From Zopfochytrium polystomum (taxonomy: Eukaryota; Chytridiomycota; Chytridiomycetes; Chytridiales; Chytridiaceae): DNA of 64,000 nucleotides. Location: NCBI GenBank assembly GCA_025765615.1, contig JAIVFJ010000144.1, positions 62,001 to 126,000 on the forward strand, given 5' to 3'. The notes beneath the pieces were generated by a model. That model had not been told where the DNA came from, searched no databases, and was given only the letters and a program-made list of their open reading frames with translations. Positions 1 through 12,245 of this stretch are shown here, in pieces (the stretch's first letter is position 1; each line of letters starts with the position of its first letter). A program made the translations under genes and the position numbers.

Positions 1-73
1 TCTCTCTCGCTCCCTCTCCCTCTCCGATCGTAATTCACGGTCACTGATATCACAACCTACACCAACTCGCAGG

Positions 74-1098
74 ATGACGACCCCACGCTGTTCGGGAGCG
101 ACTCCCCGACCGAACTGCCGCCAAACCTAACCTTTTTGCGCTACTCCCTCGGCGACCCACTGCCCTGTAAGAGGAAAAAGTTTAAAAACGCGCGGGTGTG
201 TCGGTGTGTGTGTGTGTGTGTGCCTTTTACACTGACACACGAATCATTCCCTGCGCGCCCCAGTCTCAAACAACGCCTTCGACCTCGTCCACGCCCAGTG
301 CACGCTCCTGCGCATTCCCGAAACCGGCTGGAGGACCACGCTCGACGAGATGCGGCGCGTCGGAAAGGTTGGCGGCTACCTCGACGTCGTCGAGCTGTAC
401 CGCTTTTCGCAAAACTCGGGTCCGATCGCTTTCAAGTACGGGAATGAAGGTGAGTTTTTGTGCGGGCGGAGGGCGAAAAAACCTAGGGCGTTCGTTACCT
501 AACTGCGCCCTCCTTGCGGTATTTTTAGCAAAGAGGATGCTTGAAGAAACCGGCGTGAATCCGTATCTGGGTGAGTGGGCGGGGCGAAATTGGAACCGCC
601 CCTCTCTTAGTCACTCTCAGTTTGTTTGTTTTGTTGTTCTAAACTGAAAAAATATCACCGTCCAAAACCCGAAACACCGTGCAGCGTTGAAGCTCGATTC
701 TATCCTCGAAGATCTCGGCACGACCAACGTGCAAGAAGGCGTTACCATTCTTCCGGTGCGATGCAACCTTTTTTTTTATTTCGCTTTCATCCGTGGGAGA
801 GGCTTTGTTGCATTCACATGTCGTAACCCCGCAATTGAATCCAAAAAAAAAAACAAAAAAAAAAAAAAAACCCGACATCCGCTTGTGCGGGTCGACACAG
901 TTGAACTGGAACGGCGTGCTCGGGGCCATGACGTGGACGCTTCAGCAAAAGATGTCCGCGCCCGTGTGGCGGCACCTCGTGACGAGCCAGGTGCTGACGG
1001 CCGAGGAGGCCGACCGGCTGAGCTCGGACATGGGCGAGGAGTACAGGGAGAAACGCTCGTTCTTTGTGGCGTACTATGCGTGCGGGAAGAAAGCTTGA
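74..1098 (+). CDS. SAM-dependent methyltransferase, five exons, 5' end incomplete
   Basis: Exons read as 74-166, 264-449, 529-570, 685-755 and 901-1098, each bounded by GT-AG, with a continuous frame ending at TGA 1096-1098. The joined protein contains LPFSNNAFDLVHAQ, which matches the class I methyltransferase pattern 'LPF-D-S-FDLVHA' (post-motif II / motif IV region). It is followed by a helical stretch and VGKVGGYLDVVELY, equivalent to 'LKPGGWLEIVE' (motif VI region). The SAM-binding glycine motif should lie upstream of the window start, so the N-terminal half is missing. The C-terminal part (RSFFVAYYACGKK) is the usual final beta hairpin. Fungal relatives include LaeA/TAM-type enzymes; the substrate cannot be deduced. 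Introns of 70-150 nt and GC-rich codons mark it as a host nuclear gene. The start of the first listed exon is uncertain because coding sequence may continue to base 1. Confidence 0.8.
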
Positions 1099-1384
1099 GG
1101 GTGCCTTGATTTTGTTTGTTTGCTTGTTTGATTTTTTTTTTAAATCTTTCCTTTCTTTTTCGTTCGGCTCCGTGTACGTCCATTCCTGCGCACTCGAAGG
1201 GTGTTTGTTTTTTTTTTCTTTTCCGCCCACGTTCATATTTCATTAACCCCCGTTTCTCTTTTCTGGTCTTCCTCTTTGTTTGTTTTGTTTTTGGTTTTTT
1301 TACGGCTTCCTCGCCTCCGCTTCCGCTTTTTCCCATTTCTTCTCTCTCTGGCCTTGGTAACCCGGGCCTTCCACTCATATTTCT

Positions 1385-1491
<107 letters not shown>

Positions 1492-1499
1492 ATATTTTG

Positions 1500-2940
1500 T
1501 TTCCCCCTCTTTCCTCTACCAAACCCGCCCCCTCACTCGAATCCTCTTCGTCCCAACCTTTCAACCCAACTTTTTTTTTTGGACTTGCACTTCACCCTTT
1601 TTGGCGGTTTGGCTGAGCGCAAGCGTCCCGTAGCTATAGGTGTGTCTTTTTTTTTTTTTCTCCCCCTCGTTCCTTTTTTTCCCTTACAGCCGTCGACCAA
1701 ACACGAAGAGTTTTTCCTTTATCCTTTGAACCCCAACCGCCAGGCTGAATGACGCTTCCCACGCGATCACCAGGCTGACAAACTGCCCAAACCAAAAAAA
1801 CAAAAAAAAAAAAAAAAAAAAGGTATCCGAGAAAGAGCCAGAAGAAAACCCTTTCTGCAAGCAGATTCGGTCGAAATACGAGCGTTGGAGCGACCCACCG
1901 AGTGTGGTGGGACGACGAGGACGATTGTGATGACGGGTGCGACGACAGTAACGGAGACGGAGGTGGTGGAAGGAGATCGCAACCAAACACAAAATTTTTT
2001 TTCTTCTTTGTTATCGTGCACGGGGGCATGTTCCAACACTCCCCCTTACACACGCACACCCTTTCCTTGACTCGAAACAAATTCCTCCAGAGGTAAGACA
2101 CTGGGGAAGAGTGCTTGAAGCCCCCCCCGCACAGATGGAAAAACCCCAAACCAGCGTGGGGCCGATCTGGGAAAAAACCGTTGCACGGAAAGGAAAGGAA
2201 AGGAAAAAAATATCTGTCGTTGAGCGGTATGCACAATTGGTGTCACAAAGTCCCATTTTCTAAAGGGTTTCACCGGCCCGTACACCCCATCCACCCACCT
2301 CCCAATTGCGCTTGCAGACAGTTGTTCCACCGTCCTTTGTCTTCATTTACAGCAATATCTCTAAAACTGTGGGAGGGGCCTAATTGAGAGGAAGTCCCTT
2401 TTTGTGTTGAAAAAAACAAATTGAATTCAACTTCATTCCCAGTAGTTGGATCCCTCCTGATTCCAACTTGAAATCAAATGGGGGGATTACGTAATTTGTG
2501 TGGTGGAAGAATGGAAAAACTCTTGTTGTGAGCATTTTCTGTCTAACCCCTGTTGAAGGCGGTCTCAGCGCTCTGCGCACGTGTAAGAACCAAAAAAGAG
2601 CCATAGACAGACAGGCAGCAGGACAGGGGACGACGTTTTGCAGCACTTGTTTCCCTGTCTCTTTCCCCATTGGACTGTTTGCATGGAGAGATATGGAAGA
2701 AAGACTGAGAGACAAACAACTGGAGAAGCTGACCTGCAAAATTTTGCAATTCGGTATAACCCTCCACCAGAAGCAGTCTCTTCTGACAAACTCACTCAGA
2801 CTACCTCCAAAAAGAGGCTAGACAGATTGTTCCGTCTTGCCAAGGGTTTCCCGTTCTGCCACAGGGCAGATTGCACAAACCACCCAATTGAATTTGAGTT
2901 GGATCTGACTTGAATTCAATTTGCTTTAAACGCTTTTATA
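1500..2940. other. Intergenic, no gene recognised
   Basis: Contains long T and A homopolymers (around 1570, 1650, 1795-1820) and short acidic or low-complexity reading frames. No coherent protein motif was seen on either strand. Confidence 0.6.
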
Positions 2941-2949
2941 AGGTTTTTA

Positions 2950-3328
2950 TTTGTGGTTTGCTCAATGCCACTGTGTTGTCTGTCACGTGGGTGGTCCTTC
3001 TCCCCAACTTGGAGAGAAACTCTGTTATGAATAATCGATACATAATGATGATACGCACGAAGTAATAGCTGCTAGGCAAGTGTGACTGGCACAGGGTAAA
3101 AACCTCTCCTATATTATCTGCTTGAGCAGAGGAGGAGGAAAACTGTTGACACTGGATTTCCGCTCCACTTCTTACTTGGAGTATTTTCCATCAGCGCAAG
3201 CCAGCACCCAGGTCTGCATTGGCGGTGGCTTGCTCCTAATGGGCATTGTGAGAACAATAACTGACAGTCACAATAGGTTCGGGTCTGTCTTGTGCCTCTT
3301 GCTGCTAACCAGCCAGTTCTGCCTAACA
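2950..3328 (-). mobile_element. LTR of a Copia-type retrotransposon (3' LTR)
   Basis: On the minus strand the sequence begins TGTTAGGCAG at 3328 and runs down to about 2950. A near-identical stretch occurs in the opposite orientation at 12246-12625, and a partial copy at 10105-10250, which defines the repeat. A purine tract (GCAGGGGGG on the minus strand, 3329-3338) sits directly before TGTTAG, as expected for the polypurine tract preceding a 3' LTR. The inner end is estimated from where similarity to the other copies stops. Confidence 0.75.
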
Positions 3329-3574
3329 CCCCCCTGCACAATGGCCATGGGGGTGCAGCACCTGTTATGCAAAGGCTGCGTAATTGTCAGAGGCTTCTAC
3401 GGAAAGGGTGTTCAAAAGGTTGGAGCAGGGTCAGAGGCCAAGTAGTGAGGTCAGTCACTGGTGCTGAGACATCGAGAGTTTGTGGGAATGTCTGCGATCT
3501 GGTCGCTCGTTGGTATGTAGCGCACAGTGATCTCTCCAGTGGCTATGCCTTGTCAGAGGCAAGGAGCACGTGTG

Positions 3575-4864
3575 TCAATGTATTTTTGTGTGAGCATGTG
3601 TGAGAGGGTTGAGCACTAGTGCGATTGCAGATTGATTGTCCTTGAGGATTGGAAGTGGCTGCTGTGCGGGGAGTTGCAACTCTGAGAATACAGGTAGGAG
3701 CCATTGTGCTTCTTGGAAGGCTTCAGAAAGTGAGTAGTATTCTGCTCCTGTGGAGAATAGTGATACACAATGTTGTTTGCGTGAGACCCAAGAGACAGTG
3801 GCACCCATGCCCATGAGGAAAAAGACATATCCAGTGTGCGATGTGCAGTCTCCAGGTTCGCCCCCATAGGATGCATCAGCATATGCAGCTGGTTCAAGGG
3901 TGTTGTTTGTGAAGAGCCATAGCGGCTTGTGGCTTTGCCTGTAGAATAATCCATAGTCCCAGGTGCCTCAGAGGTAACAAAGCAGGTGGCGGAGTGCATT
4001 GTGATGGCACTGGCGTGGCTTCGGTTGGAACTGGGAGAGCACATTTGTTGCAAATGCAATATCTGGTTGGGTTCGTGTTGCGAGGTATTGAATTTTCATG
4101 AGTGTGGATTGATACCAGCTTGAGTTGCTTTCGCTGAGGTCAATTGACGTTTCGTCATGCATAGAGGTGACGGACATTGGAGTTGATGCGATGTCCAGGT
4201 TGTCCCACATTTCTCTTCAGTGAGAATTGTCCTGGTGTATTTGTCTAGACCCATCCGGATGCCTTTGGTGTTGCACTCAAGGTGGATGTGAATCACTTGG
4301 CTGACAATGGTTTCCTCAAGAGACATGCTGCACTCAGTGCGAAAGGCATCCACAATTTTTGCAACAAGAGCTGGGGTGTTGGCCATGACGTTGATGTTGT
4401 CAACAAAAACAAAGATGATGGTCTACTTGAAAGAAGAGGCAGGGTTCAGCAAGATATTGATTGAACCTGAGTTTCTCAACAATGAACTTGCGAAGGGTCA
4501 GGAACCAGTTGTGTCCAGATTGATGAAGTCCATAGAGGCTCTTGAGGAGTTTGCAGTAAAGTTTCTTCCCATCTGGAGTGAATCGCTTGTGGCCTTTTGG
4601 TGAATGCATGTAGATGACATCTTTGAGAAAAGCGTACAGGTAGGCTGTGAAAGCAAGGCTGATTGCAATGAGCAGTCAAATGGCCTGCGTCTGAATGACA
4701 GGAGAAAAGGTGTCTGTGTAGTTGATGCCTTCGTGTTGCGTGTTTTCACATGTGACAAGACAGGCTTTCCATTGCTTCAGCCACCCAAAGGGGTCGAGCT
4801 TGTAGGCATAAACCCATTTGCAGAACAATGCGTGTTCGCCAGGAGGAGAATTTGATCCGAGCAT
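3575..4864 (-). pseudogene. Copia pol remnant: reverse transcriptase and RNase H
   Basis: Read from 4864 downward, successive frames show the Copia order. CKWVYAYKLDPFG and ENTQHEGINYTDTFSPV form the RT N-terminal block. KLYCKLLKSLYGLHQSGHNW is the 'YKLLKSLYGLKQSPRNW' block. YLATRTQPDIAFATNVLSQF is the 'LATRTRPDIAFAV' block. VSWVSRKQHCVSLFSTGAEY and DNQSAIAL are the RNase H core ('SWKSKKQ--VSLSSTEAEY'). Several frameshifts separate them, and the YVDD catalytic block is degraded. Integrase, protease and gag are absent, because the element stops at 4864 where virus-like sequence begins. The 3' LTR lies 250 bases downstream. This is a 5'-truncated, dead element. Confidence 0.9.
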
Positions 4865-4865
4865 T

Positions 4866-5345
4866 GAAACAGAAATAGCAAATAATATAAATTTTTATCA
4901 GAAATTTATGGAGCAAATAAAGAAAAGCAATAAAGTGTTTAGCTGAAACAATGATTGGATCAAAGCATAGTATGGTGATTCGTTATGGAAAGGGAATGGA
5001 GATTATGTGGAGACTATTGAAAAACATGTTTGGAGATTATCAATCGAGAATTGGATATTTGTTCTTTGTGGACAGTGCTGTGATAAAAGAGAGACAAAAA
5101 AAAAAAGCAAGCAATAGGGATTCAATATAGATTTGTATATTTCTTGGTAGCAAATGGAGATACAATTAGATCCGATGGAATGAAGGGATGGTCAGATGAA
5201 GTGTGCAGTACATGTATTTGCAGAACAGAAACCATATTTTGATAAAATTCCACCAAAATATGTTCATACATTTGAAGTAAGTGGAAGTGGAAACGTAGAT
5301 GACAAATTGGTGAAAGCTGTGATGAAAATTCTGTTGAGAGTTTGA
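4866..5345 (+). pseudogene. Diverged copy of the D5-like helicase paralogue at 43.4 kb
   Basis: Base-level similarity to 43383-43872 is obvious throughout: the shared text includes tttagctgaaac, attggatc, aagcatagtat, the ggagattatcaatcg block and the gtacatgtatttgcagaaca block. In the better copy this codes for a helicase-like domain lacking Walker A. Here small insertions, such as an extra A run near 5100, destroy the frame. It starts immediately where the Copia fragment ends, so the retroelement is inserted in, or joined to, virus-derived DNA. Confidence 0.8.
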
Positions 5346-5545
5346 GTGGACTTGTGTGGCGTGGGAGTTCGTATATTTGTATGTCAGGAATGGCTGGTAT
5401 ATAAATCTACGTGTATGGAATGGGCAGGGGGAATATTATGTACAAAAAATGTTCAAAAATCATACATTATGTTTGGAGAGAGAAAGTGGTGCAAAATGTT
5501 CAATAAAGATAAGGGTCAAGTCAAACGACAATATATGATTGATTA

Positions 5546-6432
5546 ACAGATATACGGAAGAAATGAAGAAAAAAAGATGCCTGCCAAAAGAAAATGGAAA
5601 GAGCATCAAATGAACTTGGATCAAAAAAAGTACAATGAAGAAGTTTATGTATATAATGAAAAAGATATGAAAGACAAACGACTAATATTAAAAGCTCACA
5701 TAAAAAATTCAACAAATGCAAAGGAGGTTGTAATGTTGATTATGTAGTATCACGAAATGGTCACAAAAGAGAATGTAATTATTGTCATCCCAGTGAAGCT
5801 CTCGACAATGCTGACTGGACATTGCACTCTTACATTAAAAACAAAACATGTGTAGAACGAGCGTCTCAATACAGAAAATCATGTAATTGAACATGACACT
5901 TGGTTACAATACTCTGTAGGTGGCCTTTATAAAGTTGAACATGATATTGCAACAATTTTTTTGAAATTGAAATATTTAATGAACATTTTGGATATGATGT
6001 TGAGTGTGATTCAAAAACCCTAGCCACTGGAACAATTTCTGAATAAAAAAAATATGTAGTGTTAGTGAATCAATATTTGATACCAACCCAAATCGTTTTG
6101 CTTTCAAGAATGGTGTTTATGATCTTTCCACAGGAGTGTCTCGAATTGGACTTCCTGACAAGTTTATTTTCAGATCAAGTCATCTTAAATATGATCGAGA
6201 TGCTTCAACAGGTTTAACACAAAAAGTATTGAAAGATATTTATGGTAAAAATGTTGATAAAGTCCTCCAATTATGTTCTCGATGTATGAATGGTTTTGCA
6301 AAAGATGACTTAGTTCTTCATGAAGGTACCACTGCTAATGGTACAAGCTTCATCTCTGATAAACTTCTCTCTATTTTCTTCTCTTACGCAACTAGATTCT
6401 TATCTGATGATATCTTTGTAAACAGAATATAA
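5546..6432 (+). pseudogene. Remnant of a D5-type primase-helicase, N-terminal and Walker region
   Basis: The clearest part (6085-6430) reads NRFAFKNGVYDLSTG followed by a beta-rich segment, the diagnostic 'FAFKNGVYDL--G-FR' stretch of D5_N domains. About 60 codons later, EGTTANGTSFISDKLLSIFF aligns with the Walker A region 'G-GSNGKS-L'. The GKS lysine is replaced, so the domain is not an active ATPase as it stands. Upstream (5650-5960) the frame is repeatedly broken, with Cys/His fragments (CNYCHPSEA). No matching segment is seen between 43.9 and 44.7 kb, so this may come from a third primase-helicase or from a part deleted in the other copy. Confidence 0.6.
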
Positions 6433-6437
6433 AAAAA

Positions 6438-6640
6438 TCAAACAGAGTTGAGAAGTTGTGGTAATTGTTGATCAGGATTTTGTTGTTGCTTTTTGCGATA
6501 GTAATAGTGAGAGGACATCTCGCGAATTTTATCGGGACATTTGATGGCATAGAGGAGATGATAGACAGCATTGGGATTTTCAGATTTTAAATGGACGACC
6601 TCTTCATTTAGAGCACAGTTCAAATGGATCTCCGTTTTGT
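6438..6640 (-). pseudogene. Fragment of the small 'YAIK-YYRKKQQQ' family
   Basis: The minus strand encodes NEEVVHLKSENPNAVYHLL, then YAIKCPDKIREMSSHYYYRK, and a Q-rich tail ending QLPQLLNSV. It is nearly the same as the copy at 44703-44945 and resembles 43999-44226 and 51837-52148. The N-terminal part is separated from it by a ~270-base interruption (6620-6890); the flanking halves rejoin in the 44.7-45 kb copy. The function of the family is unknown. Confidence 0.7.
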
Positions 6641-7086
6641 GCTCCATCAAAAAAAATTGATTTTTTGATTTTTGGCCAATCAGAACATTCCCCTTATTTT
6701 TTTTTTTTAGCTCCATTTCTTCCTATGCAGGAAATGGAGCAAGAAAAGGAGCAACGTTGCTCTTTTGTTTCCTCCATCTCCGTTTTTGCCAAAAAAAAAT
6801 TGAAGGGTAGTGGAGGGCTTGAACTATCATTTTTTATTTTTCTTTTTTTTGCAGATGGAGATGGCAATGGAGATCCATTTGAACCGTGCTCTTACAGCAA
6901 GATAAAGTTGTATAAAATCTGTTTTTGATAGTGTTTTTACATGTTCTTTAAGAGGATGTGAGTCCATATTTATTACACTATAGCAAGAAGAAATTCTTCT
7001 AAATAAAAAGGTGTAAAAAAGTGAATTTCTCATCCATAAATAACACGAGAAATAAATATGACATGAAGTAACTTGGATGAAATGAG

Positions 7087-7755
7087 ATGAAAAAGGATGG
7101 ATATATTACAGTACAAACATTTGACGCGAGAATGGAAAAAAGCAAGCAGGAGCAAGACCAGAGAAATGGCAAGATTTGGAACCTTCAACGTACAACAATC
7201 AAACAAATATCTCCGTTTTTGACTGGAAATAAGAGCAAAATAATTGTGGTGGATCTAGACAGAAGAGATGACACTTATAATGCAAAAAAGGGATTTCAGG
7301 AAAACATAGGACCTTTGAATGAAGAAGAAACTCTCATAACTGAAACAGGATCAAAAGGGCATCACATATATTATGAATATGATGAGAGAATAAAAAAACT
7401 GTAAATAACAAAGCGAAGCATATGGACATTTTGACAGATAAACATTGTTGTTATGAAGGGACTGGTTGCAGAAAAATAACGGATAAAGAAATAAGAGGCT
7501 ATCAGATTTAGAAATAGAAAAATTAAATTCTTTACATCCAGATCAGAATCAGAATCAAATCAAAAATCAGTCAGGTTCAGGATCAAGGAAATTAAAAAAG
7601 GGTGAAGCACAAAAAAGTAAACAGAATATTAAATAGACAAGTACTGGAGGAGGAGTGGGACTTAGAAATGGGAGAAAATACTTAATTAACAACAAGAGGA
7701 ATACAATGCATAGAACAACCAGATATTGATCACAGAGAGAAAGGTCAGCTGCGTA
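7087..7755 (+). pseudogene. Archaeo-eukaryotic primase (AEP) domain fragment
   Basis: Diverged copy of 45060-45750. Visible motifs are KIIVVDLDRRDD (the hhhDhD metal-binding motif), TETGSKGHHIYYEY (second motif with the conserved His) and, after a frame break, a DILTDKHCCYEG-like segment. The adenine-rich start (MKKDGYITV) matches EKGWIYYG of the other copy. Similarity ends near 7755, where unrelated, less AT-rich DNA begins; it resumes at about 12638 with the C-terminal part of the same gene. An insertion of about 4.9 kb therefore split this copy. Confidence 0.8.
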
Positions 7756-7759
7756 TTTA

Positions 7760-10104
7760 TCAATGAAAAAATTTTTTTTTCTTTTTTTAATTGTTCCAGT
7801 GCCAGAGGGCCAGGCGGGACGAGAAAGTGCCATCGGCAGTGAACCATAGTTGACTCAGTCACGGTATCACCTCAGCAAACCCACCCCATGAACTTTGGAA
7901 TTACAGGGTCGTCAGGTATCTCCACTGCATATAAAAGATGGTAACAAAGAAGAGGGAATGGGAAGGATTGGTGGTTAGACGTTATCGTGTGAGACTATAC
8001 TCACTCCTTTGGCCCTGGGTCATAGAGTGAGGGAAAGCAAATAATAGGCTAAAACTAACTTTATTGGGCTGTTGTCTAGGGGGTGTTTCAACCCTACTAC
8101 TTGCCTCGTCCACAAAGTATCCCTACTGATCTGTCTAACAGGGGTCTCAAACACAAAGAGTGAACATTCAGAGGGGCAATCCTCTGAGGGATTGGTGCCA
8201 GGGCACTGATTACTCGCGTGGCTGCAGGCGAAACGGAAGGGCACTCCTGAGGGCGCAACACAACCGCAGAATAAAGGGAGAGAAGAGGGAAACAGGGGTT
8301 TTCATCTCAGGAACCTAATCTCAAATACAACAGGAGCGGTTAATAGTGACAGGACAGACAGGGTGCGACCTAGCGCCCCTCGTCGCAGACAGTGCTGCAG
8401 GAGCCCTTGTCGCCAGCAACAAGGGGAAGAGAGAGAAGGGAGTCAACTATGTAGGGGTCAGAAGGTTGCCAGCAGGGAACTCGCACGCGGAAACACCTGC
8501 GATTGTACATCCACCCCACCGGGCTGCATCAGCACGATCACTCAACCAATGGGCTTTATCGCATTACACTCATACTCACACATCTCACTCTCACAGCAGT
8601 AGGCCAGGCAGGCACTCGTAGATCGAACTCTCAGGTATCAGGGGCTGCGCAGAGCACAGCCACCAACACCCTCGCAGGAACGGGAAGGTCAGGGACGACG
8701 ACGCCGTAGTCATCACCACCACCACCATTGTCGCAGCAGGCAAGCGCTGGGGATCCTCACTCCAGCACAGAGCCGGCAGGGCCAGCTGCATTCCCCACCC
8801 ACGGCCCCTTAAGAGGAGGCCCACTAAGGGACCATGTACACACCCAGGTGTGTGCCATCTCTCACTACCCTCACCTTGTGAGCCAGATGGATTTGACGGG
8901 ACTCTGTATTGGTGCCAAAGGACAGAAATCAGATTGAAGAAAAAAAGGAAAAAGAGAAACAGCCCAAAAACAGAGAGAGAAAATTGACAAGTCAACCCCC
9001 TGACTTGGAGCATCCGGGTTAGGTTAGGCTAATACACCACAAATGCTCTAAGTCCCCCAACCCTATGCCTGTATATACAAGTGCCAAAAAAAATAAATTA
9101 GGCAGGCTTGGGTACGGCCTGTCAGGCACCCCATCCCTAGGCAGTTGGGCAGTCTCTGTTAGTCACCAAAAAAGGAAATATGTTGAGAAAACCCTGGCGC
9201 AACAGAAACTGTTACGACAAAAGTAGTAAAAGCAGAGCAAGCCCAATAATAAAGACAGGTTAGCTGCAAACACACTTTGATAACGCCTTGGAAACTAAAG
9301 AACCAGGAGTAATAATAGGGGTCCCCATCCTTGCGGTTTTATGACAGGTACTCTTGTTTTTGCGAATAAAATCCCTAGACTTTATCACTGAGACCTCGCT
9401 GTAGTCTCACAGTCGTTGTAAATGGAAAGGTTGAGGGGCAAAGCTCTTGAAGAGAGAGTTGAAGAGATCAAGAAAGAGTAATAGTCAGGGAGCATGGGGA
9501 AATCAAGTACAAGAGTTGTGATCAGAAGGGCAAGAGCCCAAATGGAAGTTCAAAAGGAAAGGTAAACAAATATGTGTTGTGATAGTGGTCAAAGAAGGCA
9601 AAGCCTGATTCAGAGTTCCCATAAGGGAAGGTTGGAGGAGCATCAAGGGTTACAGTCAGAGGGGCAAAAGCCAGGTAAATGAATGAGTTGCTGTGTGTGA
9701 GGTTTCAAGAGATGGGAAGTGGCAAGTCGAGGGAGTGGTGGCCCCACAGGGGCAAAGTCACCAGGCTATAATAGGTGCAGCAAGCAGTCAATAATCGATG
9801 GGAGGGGCAAATAATTGCGATCTGGTTGGCGCAGTGATGGAGCGTGAGAGGTTGAGAGTAAAGGTTGTGATTGTGATTACAGCACAACAATAATCTGGTT
9901 GCAATGGTGAGGGTGACGATTGCAATTCAGCGTGGCGATTGCAATCTGGCGGCAGCGGCAAGCAGCCTGAAGTGTCAGTTGACTCTGGTTGTGTAGGTGA
10001 GGGTGGTGGTTGGGATGGCGATCTTTTCTTGAGGGTGTCGATTGAGATTAACACGACAATTGCAATCTGGGGGGCAATGATTGTGATCTGGCAGGCACAA
10101 CTAT
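7760..10104. other. Inserted DNA, retroelement-like, no gene recognised
   Basis: This stretch interrupts the viral primase-helicase copy. It is less AT-rich and has a TATA-like tataaaag at about 7929. No protease, integrase or reverse transcriptase motif was found on either strand. Between about 9780 and 10100 it holds an irregular repeat based on GATTGCAATCTGG / GCGATTGCAATC. Proximity of LTR fragments (10105-10250; 12246-12625) suggests it belongs to, or rode with, retrotransposon DNA. Confidence 0.4.
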
Positions 10105-10250
10105 TACAGTGTGCATATCATCATTATGTATTAATTATTCGTAACAGAGTTTTTTTCTCTTCCTCTCCAAGTTGGGGAGAAGAACCACCCACGTGACAGA
10201 CATCTCATCTCCACTTCATTCACTCCTTCCACTCACTCAGTCACAGTTAG
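10105..10250 (+). mobile_element. LTR fragment of the same Copia-type family
   Basis: From TATCATCATTATGTAT through the CCAAGTTGGGGAGAAG core to a pyrimidine-rich CACTCACTCAG end, it matches the second half of the LTRs at 2950-3328 (inverted) and 12246-12625. The first half is missing. Confidence 0.75.
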
Positions 10251-10275
10251 AGGGCAAATCCTAAGAATAACCGCT

Positions 10276-10450
10276 TTGAAAAGCACGACCCTTGCTACCT
10301 CGTCATCGACGACGTCATTGTCTGTTTGAACGAGCTCAAGCTGAAAGAGCCAGAGTATTCTCAACAAATCAAATCAGCCATGTTGGCCGCTGCTCGACAC
10401 CAACACGTAACCTGTGCTCAGTGCCATGAGCAGCTTGACCAGATCCACTA
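10276..10450 (+). pseudogene. Short unrecognised coding fragment with a CxxC pair
   Basis: One frame reads HDPCYLVIDDVIVCLNELKL and later HVTCAQCHEQLDQIH before a stop, with more plausible coding text after it. Base composition is more balanced than in the AT-rich surroundings. I do not recognise it. It may be a captured gene piece within the inserted DNA or a chance frame. Confidence 0.25.
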
Positions 10451-10559
10451 GGTTTTGTATCACGCTCGCTGCAAACCTCAAAAAGCACCTTCCCGACCTA
10501 CTCTGACCTCAAAGCTGCGGATTGAGATCTCAGTGATGTACCAGCCCATCAAGTGTGGA

Positions 10560-11890
10560 AAATGAAACTCCTCCCACATTAATAATATTCCCAGAAATAT
10601 GGCGTTGTATTTCATGGATTCTGAGATTGTCAAGTAGTCCAGCTAGATTGTAAGCAACTTCGATGTTCTTTCCAGTATCCCATTACAAGTACGAGGAAAT
10701 GATTGTATCAATTTGACGAATGATATCCTTGCATTGGTTAAGTCGATCTTGAATAGAGATCAAATGGAGATTGGAGCCTTGCACTGTGATGAACAAGTCT
10801 TTCAGTTTTGCCTAAAAATGTTTCCATTTGCGTTTCTAACCAGTGTTAATTTTGACGGGCTGTCAATTGAATTGGAATCAATATGGAGCAAATTAGAAGT
10901 GATACTTTTCTACACCAAACATTTGTAACAGACATGCCCGTTTCGCCTTTTTTTCTTGAGATGCTTCAGCGTCTTGTTCGTCAGCTGACATGGTGTGTTT
11001 GTTTTCTTCATTCACAGTCCGTTCATTGCTTTTATATACCTGGAGCTAACAAATTTTTCTATTTTTAGCCAATTGGCCCATTCACACTGTTTTTCTATTT
11101 TTAGTGATATTCGAGAAACAGACTTGTCACGTTCATTCTGAAAGGACGCCTTGTCACAGAAATTTTTTGGGTTGAGGAAATGGGAAAGACAAACTCCAAA
11201 CCAACCACAGCCATGACGATGCAAGGCTGAGTGAGATTCACGTTCATTACTGAAACAAAGATTGGTGAAGGCATGAACGCAAGTAGCACAGTTATCCACA
11301 ATGACAGAGAACAATCACCGTTGAAGTTGACATTCTGTTCAAAAAGTTCTTCGATGAAGCGGATTTATTCAGAAGCCAAGATCAACCTCCCACCACCACC
11401 ACCTTCAGTAGTGTACACCACAGTGGCCCAATCCACCAATCAGCCCACATAGCGAATTCTTTCAGCTTCGACCATCATCTGTGATGAAAGAACACTTGTC
11501 ATGCATCGCCGTTCTGAAAGAACGCCTTGTCAAGATCTGTTTGGTTGCATGTATCTGTGATCTGCTCACACATTCTCAAAGTGATCGATACTCCTTTACA
11601 GCAGAATCGGATTGTGGTGGTCAGTTTACTTGGAACAAACTATTATATTTCCTTGATCGTGAACTTTGCCGATCTATTTACCTGTTTCATTATACTGTCA
11701 TTCAATCAAACTATCTTGACATTTCGTCTCAAACGATTGCTTACTTTTGGCCCCAGCTGTAAGATTGAATTTTCAGGACATGAACTATATTAATCATGAT
11801 CTCCAAATAATCTAATCCTATCAACATCAAAATGTTTGTTAGATCAATTTTCGAATCTCTTTATTATCTAAGAATATCAGTCATTTCAGA
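10560..11890. other. AT-rich stretch without a recognised gene; contains TGACAAGG-type repeats
   Basis: Only short frames without family motifs were seen. Around 11110-11160 and 11505-11545 occur the words TTCTGAAAGGACGCCTTGTCA and CTGAAAGAACGCCTTGTCA (first given without its last base: TTCTGAAAGGACGCCTTGTC). They are members of the dispersed family found again near 32.0, 37.0 and 37.9 kb. Confidence 0.45.
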
Positions 11891-11899
11891 ACCACTAAT

Positions 11900-12214
11900 A
11901 TGAAGTCGTTTAGAACGCAGGACATATGGGAGAAATTCTTTGAAAATTCACTTCAGTTTGATTTGTGTGATTTTGAAGTGTTGATAAAGAATATGGGTTA
12001 TCAATGTTCGTTTCGAACACCTATGCATGTCATTAACAATATATTTAGAACTTCCATGCGATTATTGGTAGATGAACATATCATAATAGCTCGTCAAAAT
12101 ATCTTGGATCCATATATATGGAAGAAATTTTTGACAACACTTCTGTGTGATACAATCAAGGATGGTGCAACGGCCAATCTGATTTATATAAGGAGCTACT
12201 TTGACATTGATTAA
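11900..12214 (+). CDS. Hypothetical protein, 104 residues
   Basis: An AT-rich frame starting at an ATG and ending TAA just before the solo LTR. It encodes a mostly helical, soluble-looking protein (IWEKFFENSLQFDLCDFEVL near the start, IWKKFLTTLLCDTIKDG near the end) with no signal peptide. I do not recognise a family. Codon style resembles the viral genes, so it may be a leftover of the same block; a chance frame is also possible. Confidence 0.3.
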   Translation: MKSFRTQDIWEKFFENSLQFDLCDFEVLIKNMGYQCSFRTPMHVINNIFRTSMRLLVDEHIIIARQNILDPYIWKKFLTTLLCDTIKDGATANLIYIRSYFDID

Positions 12215-12245
12215 ACCTATCGCAACGCGTGCCGAAAAAGAGACG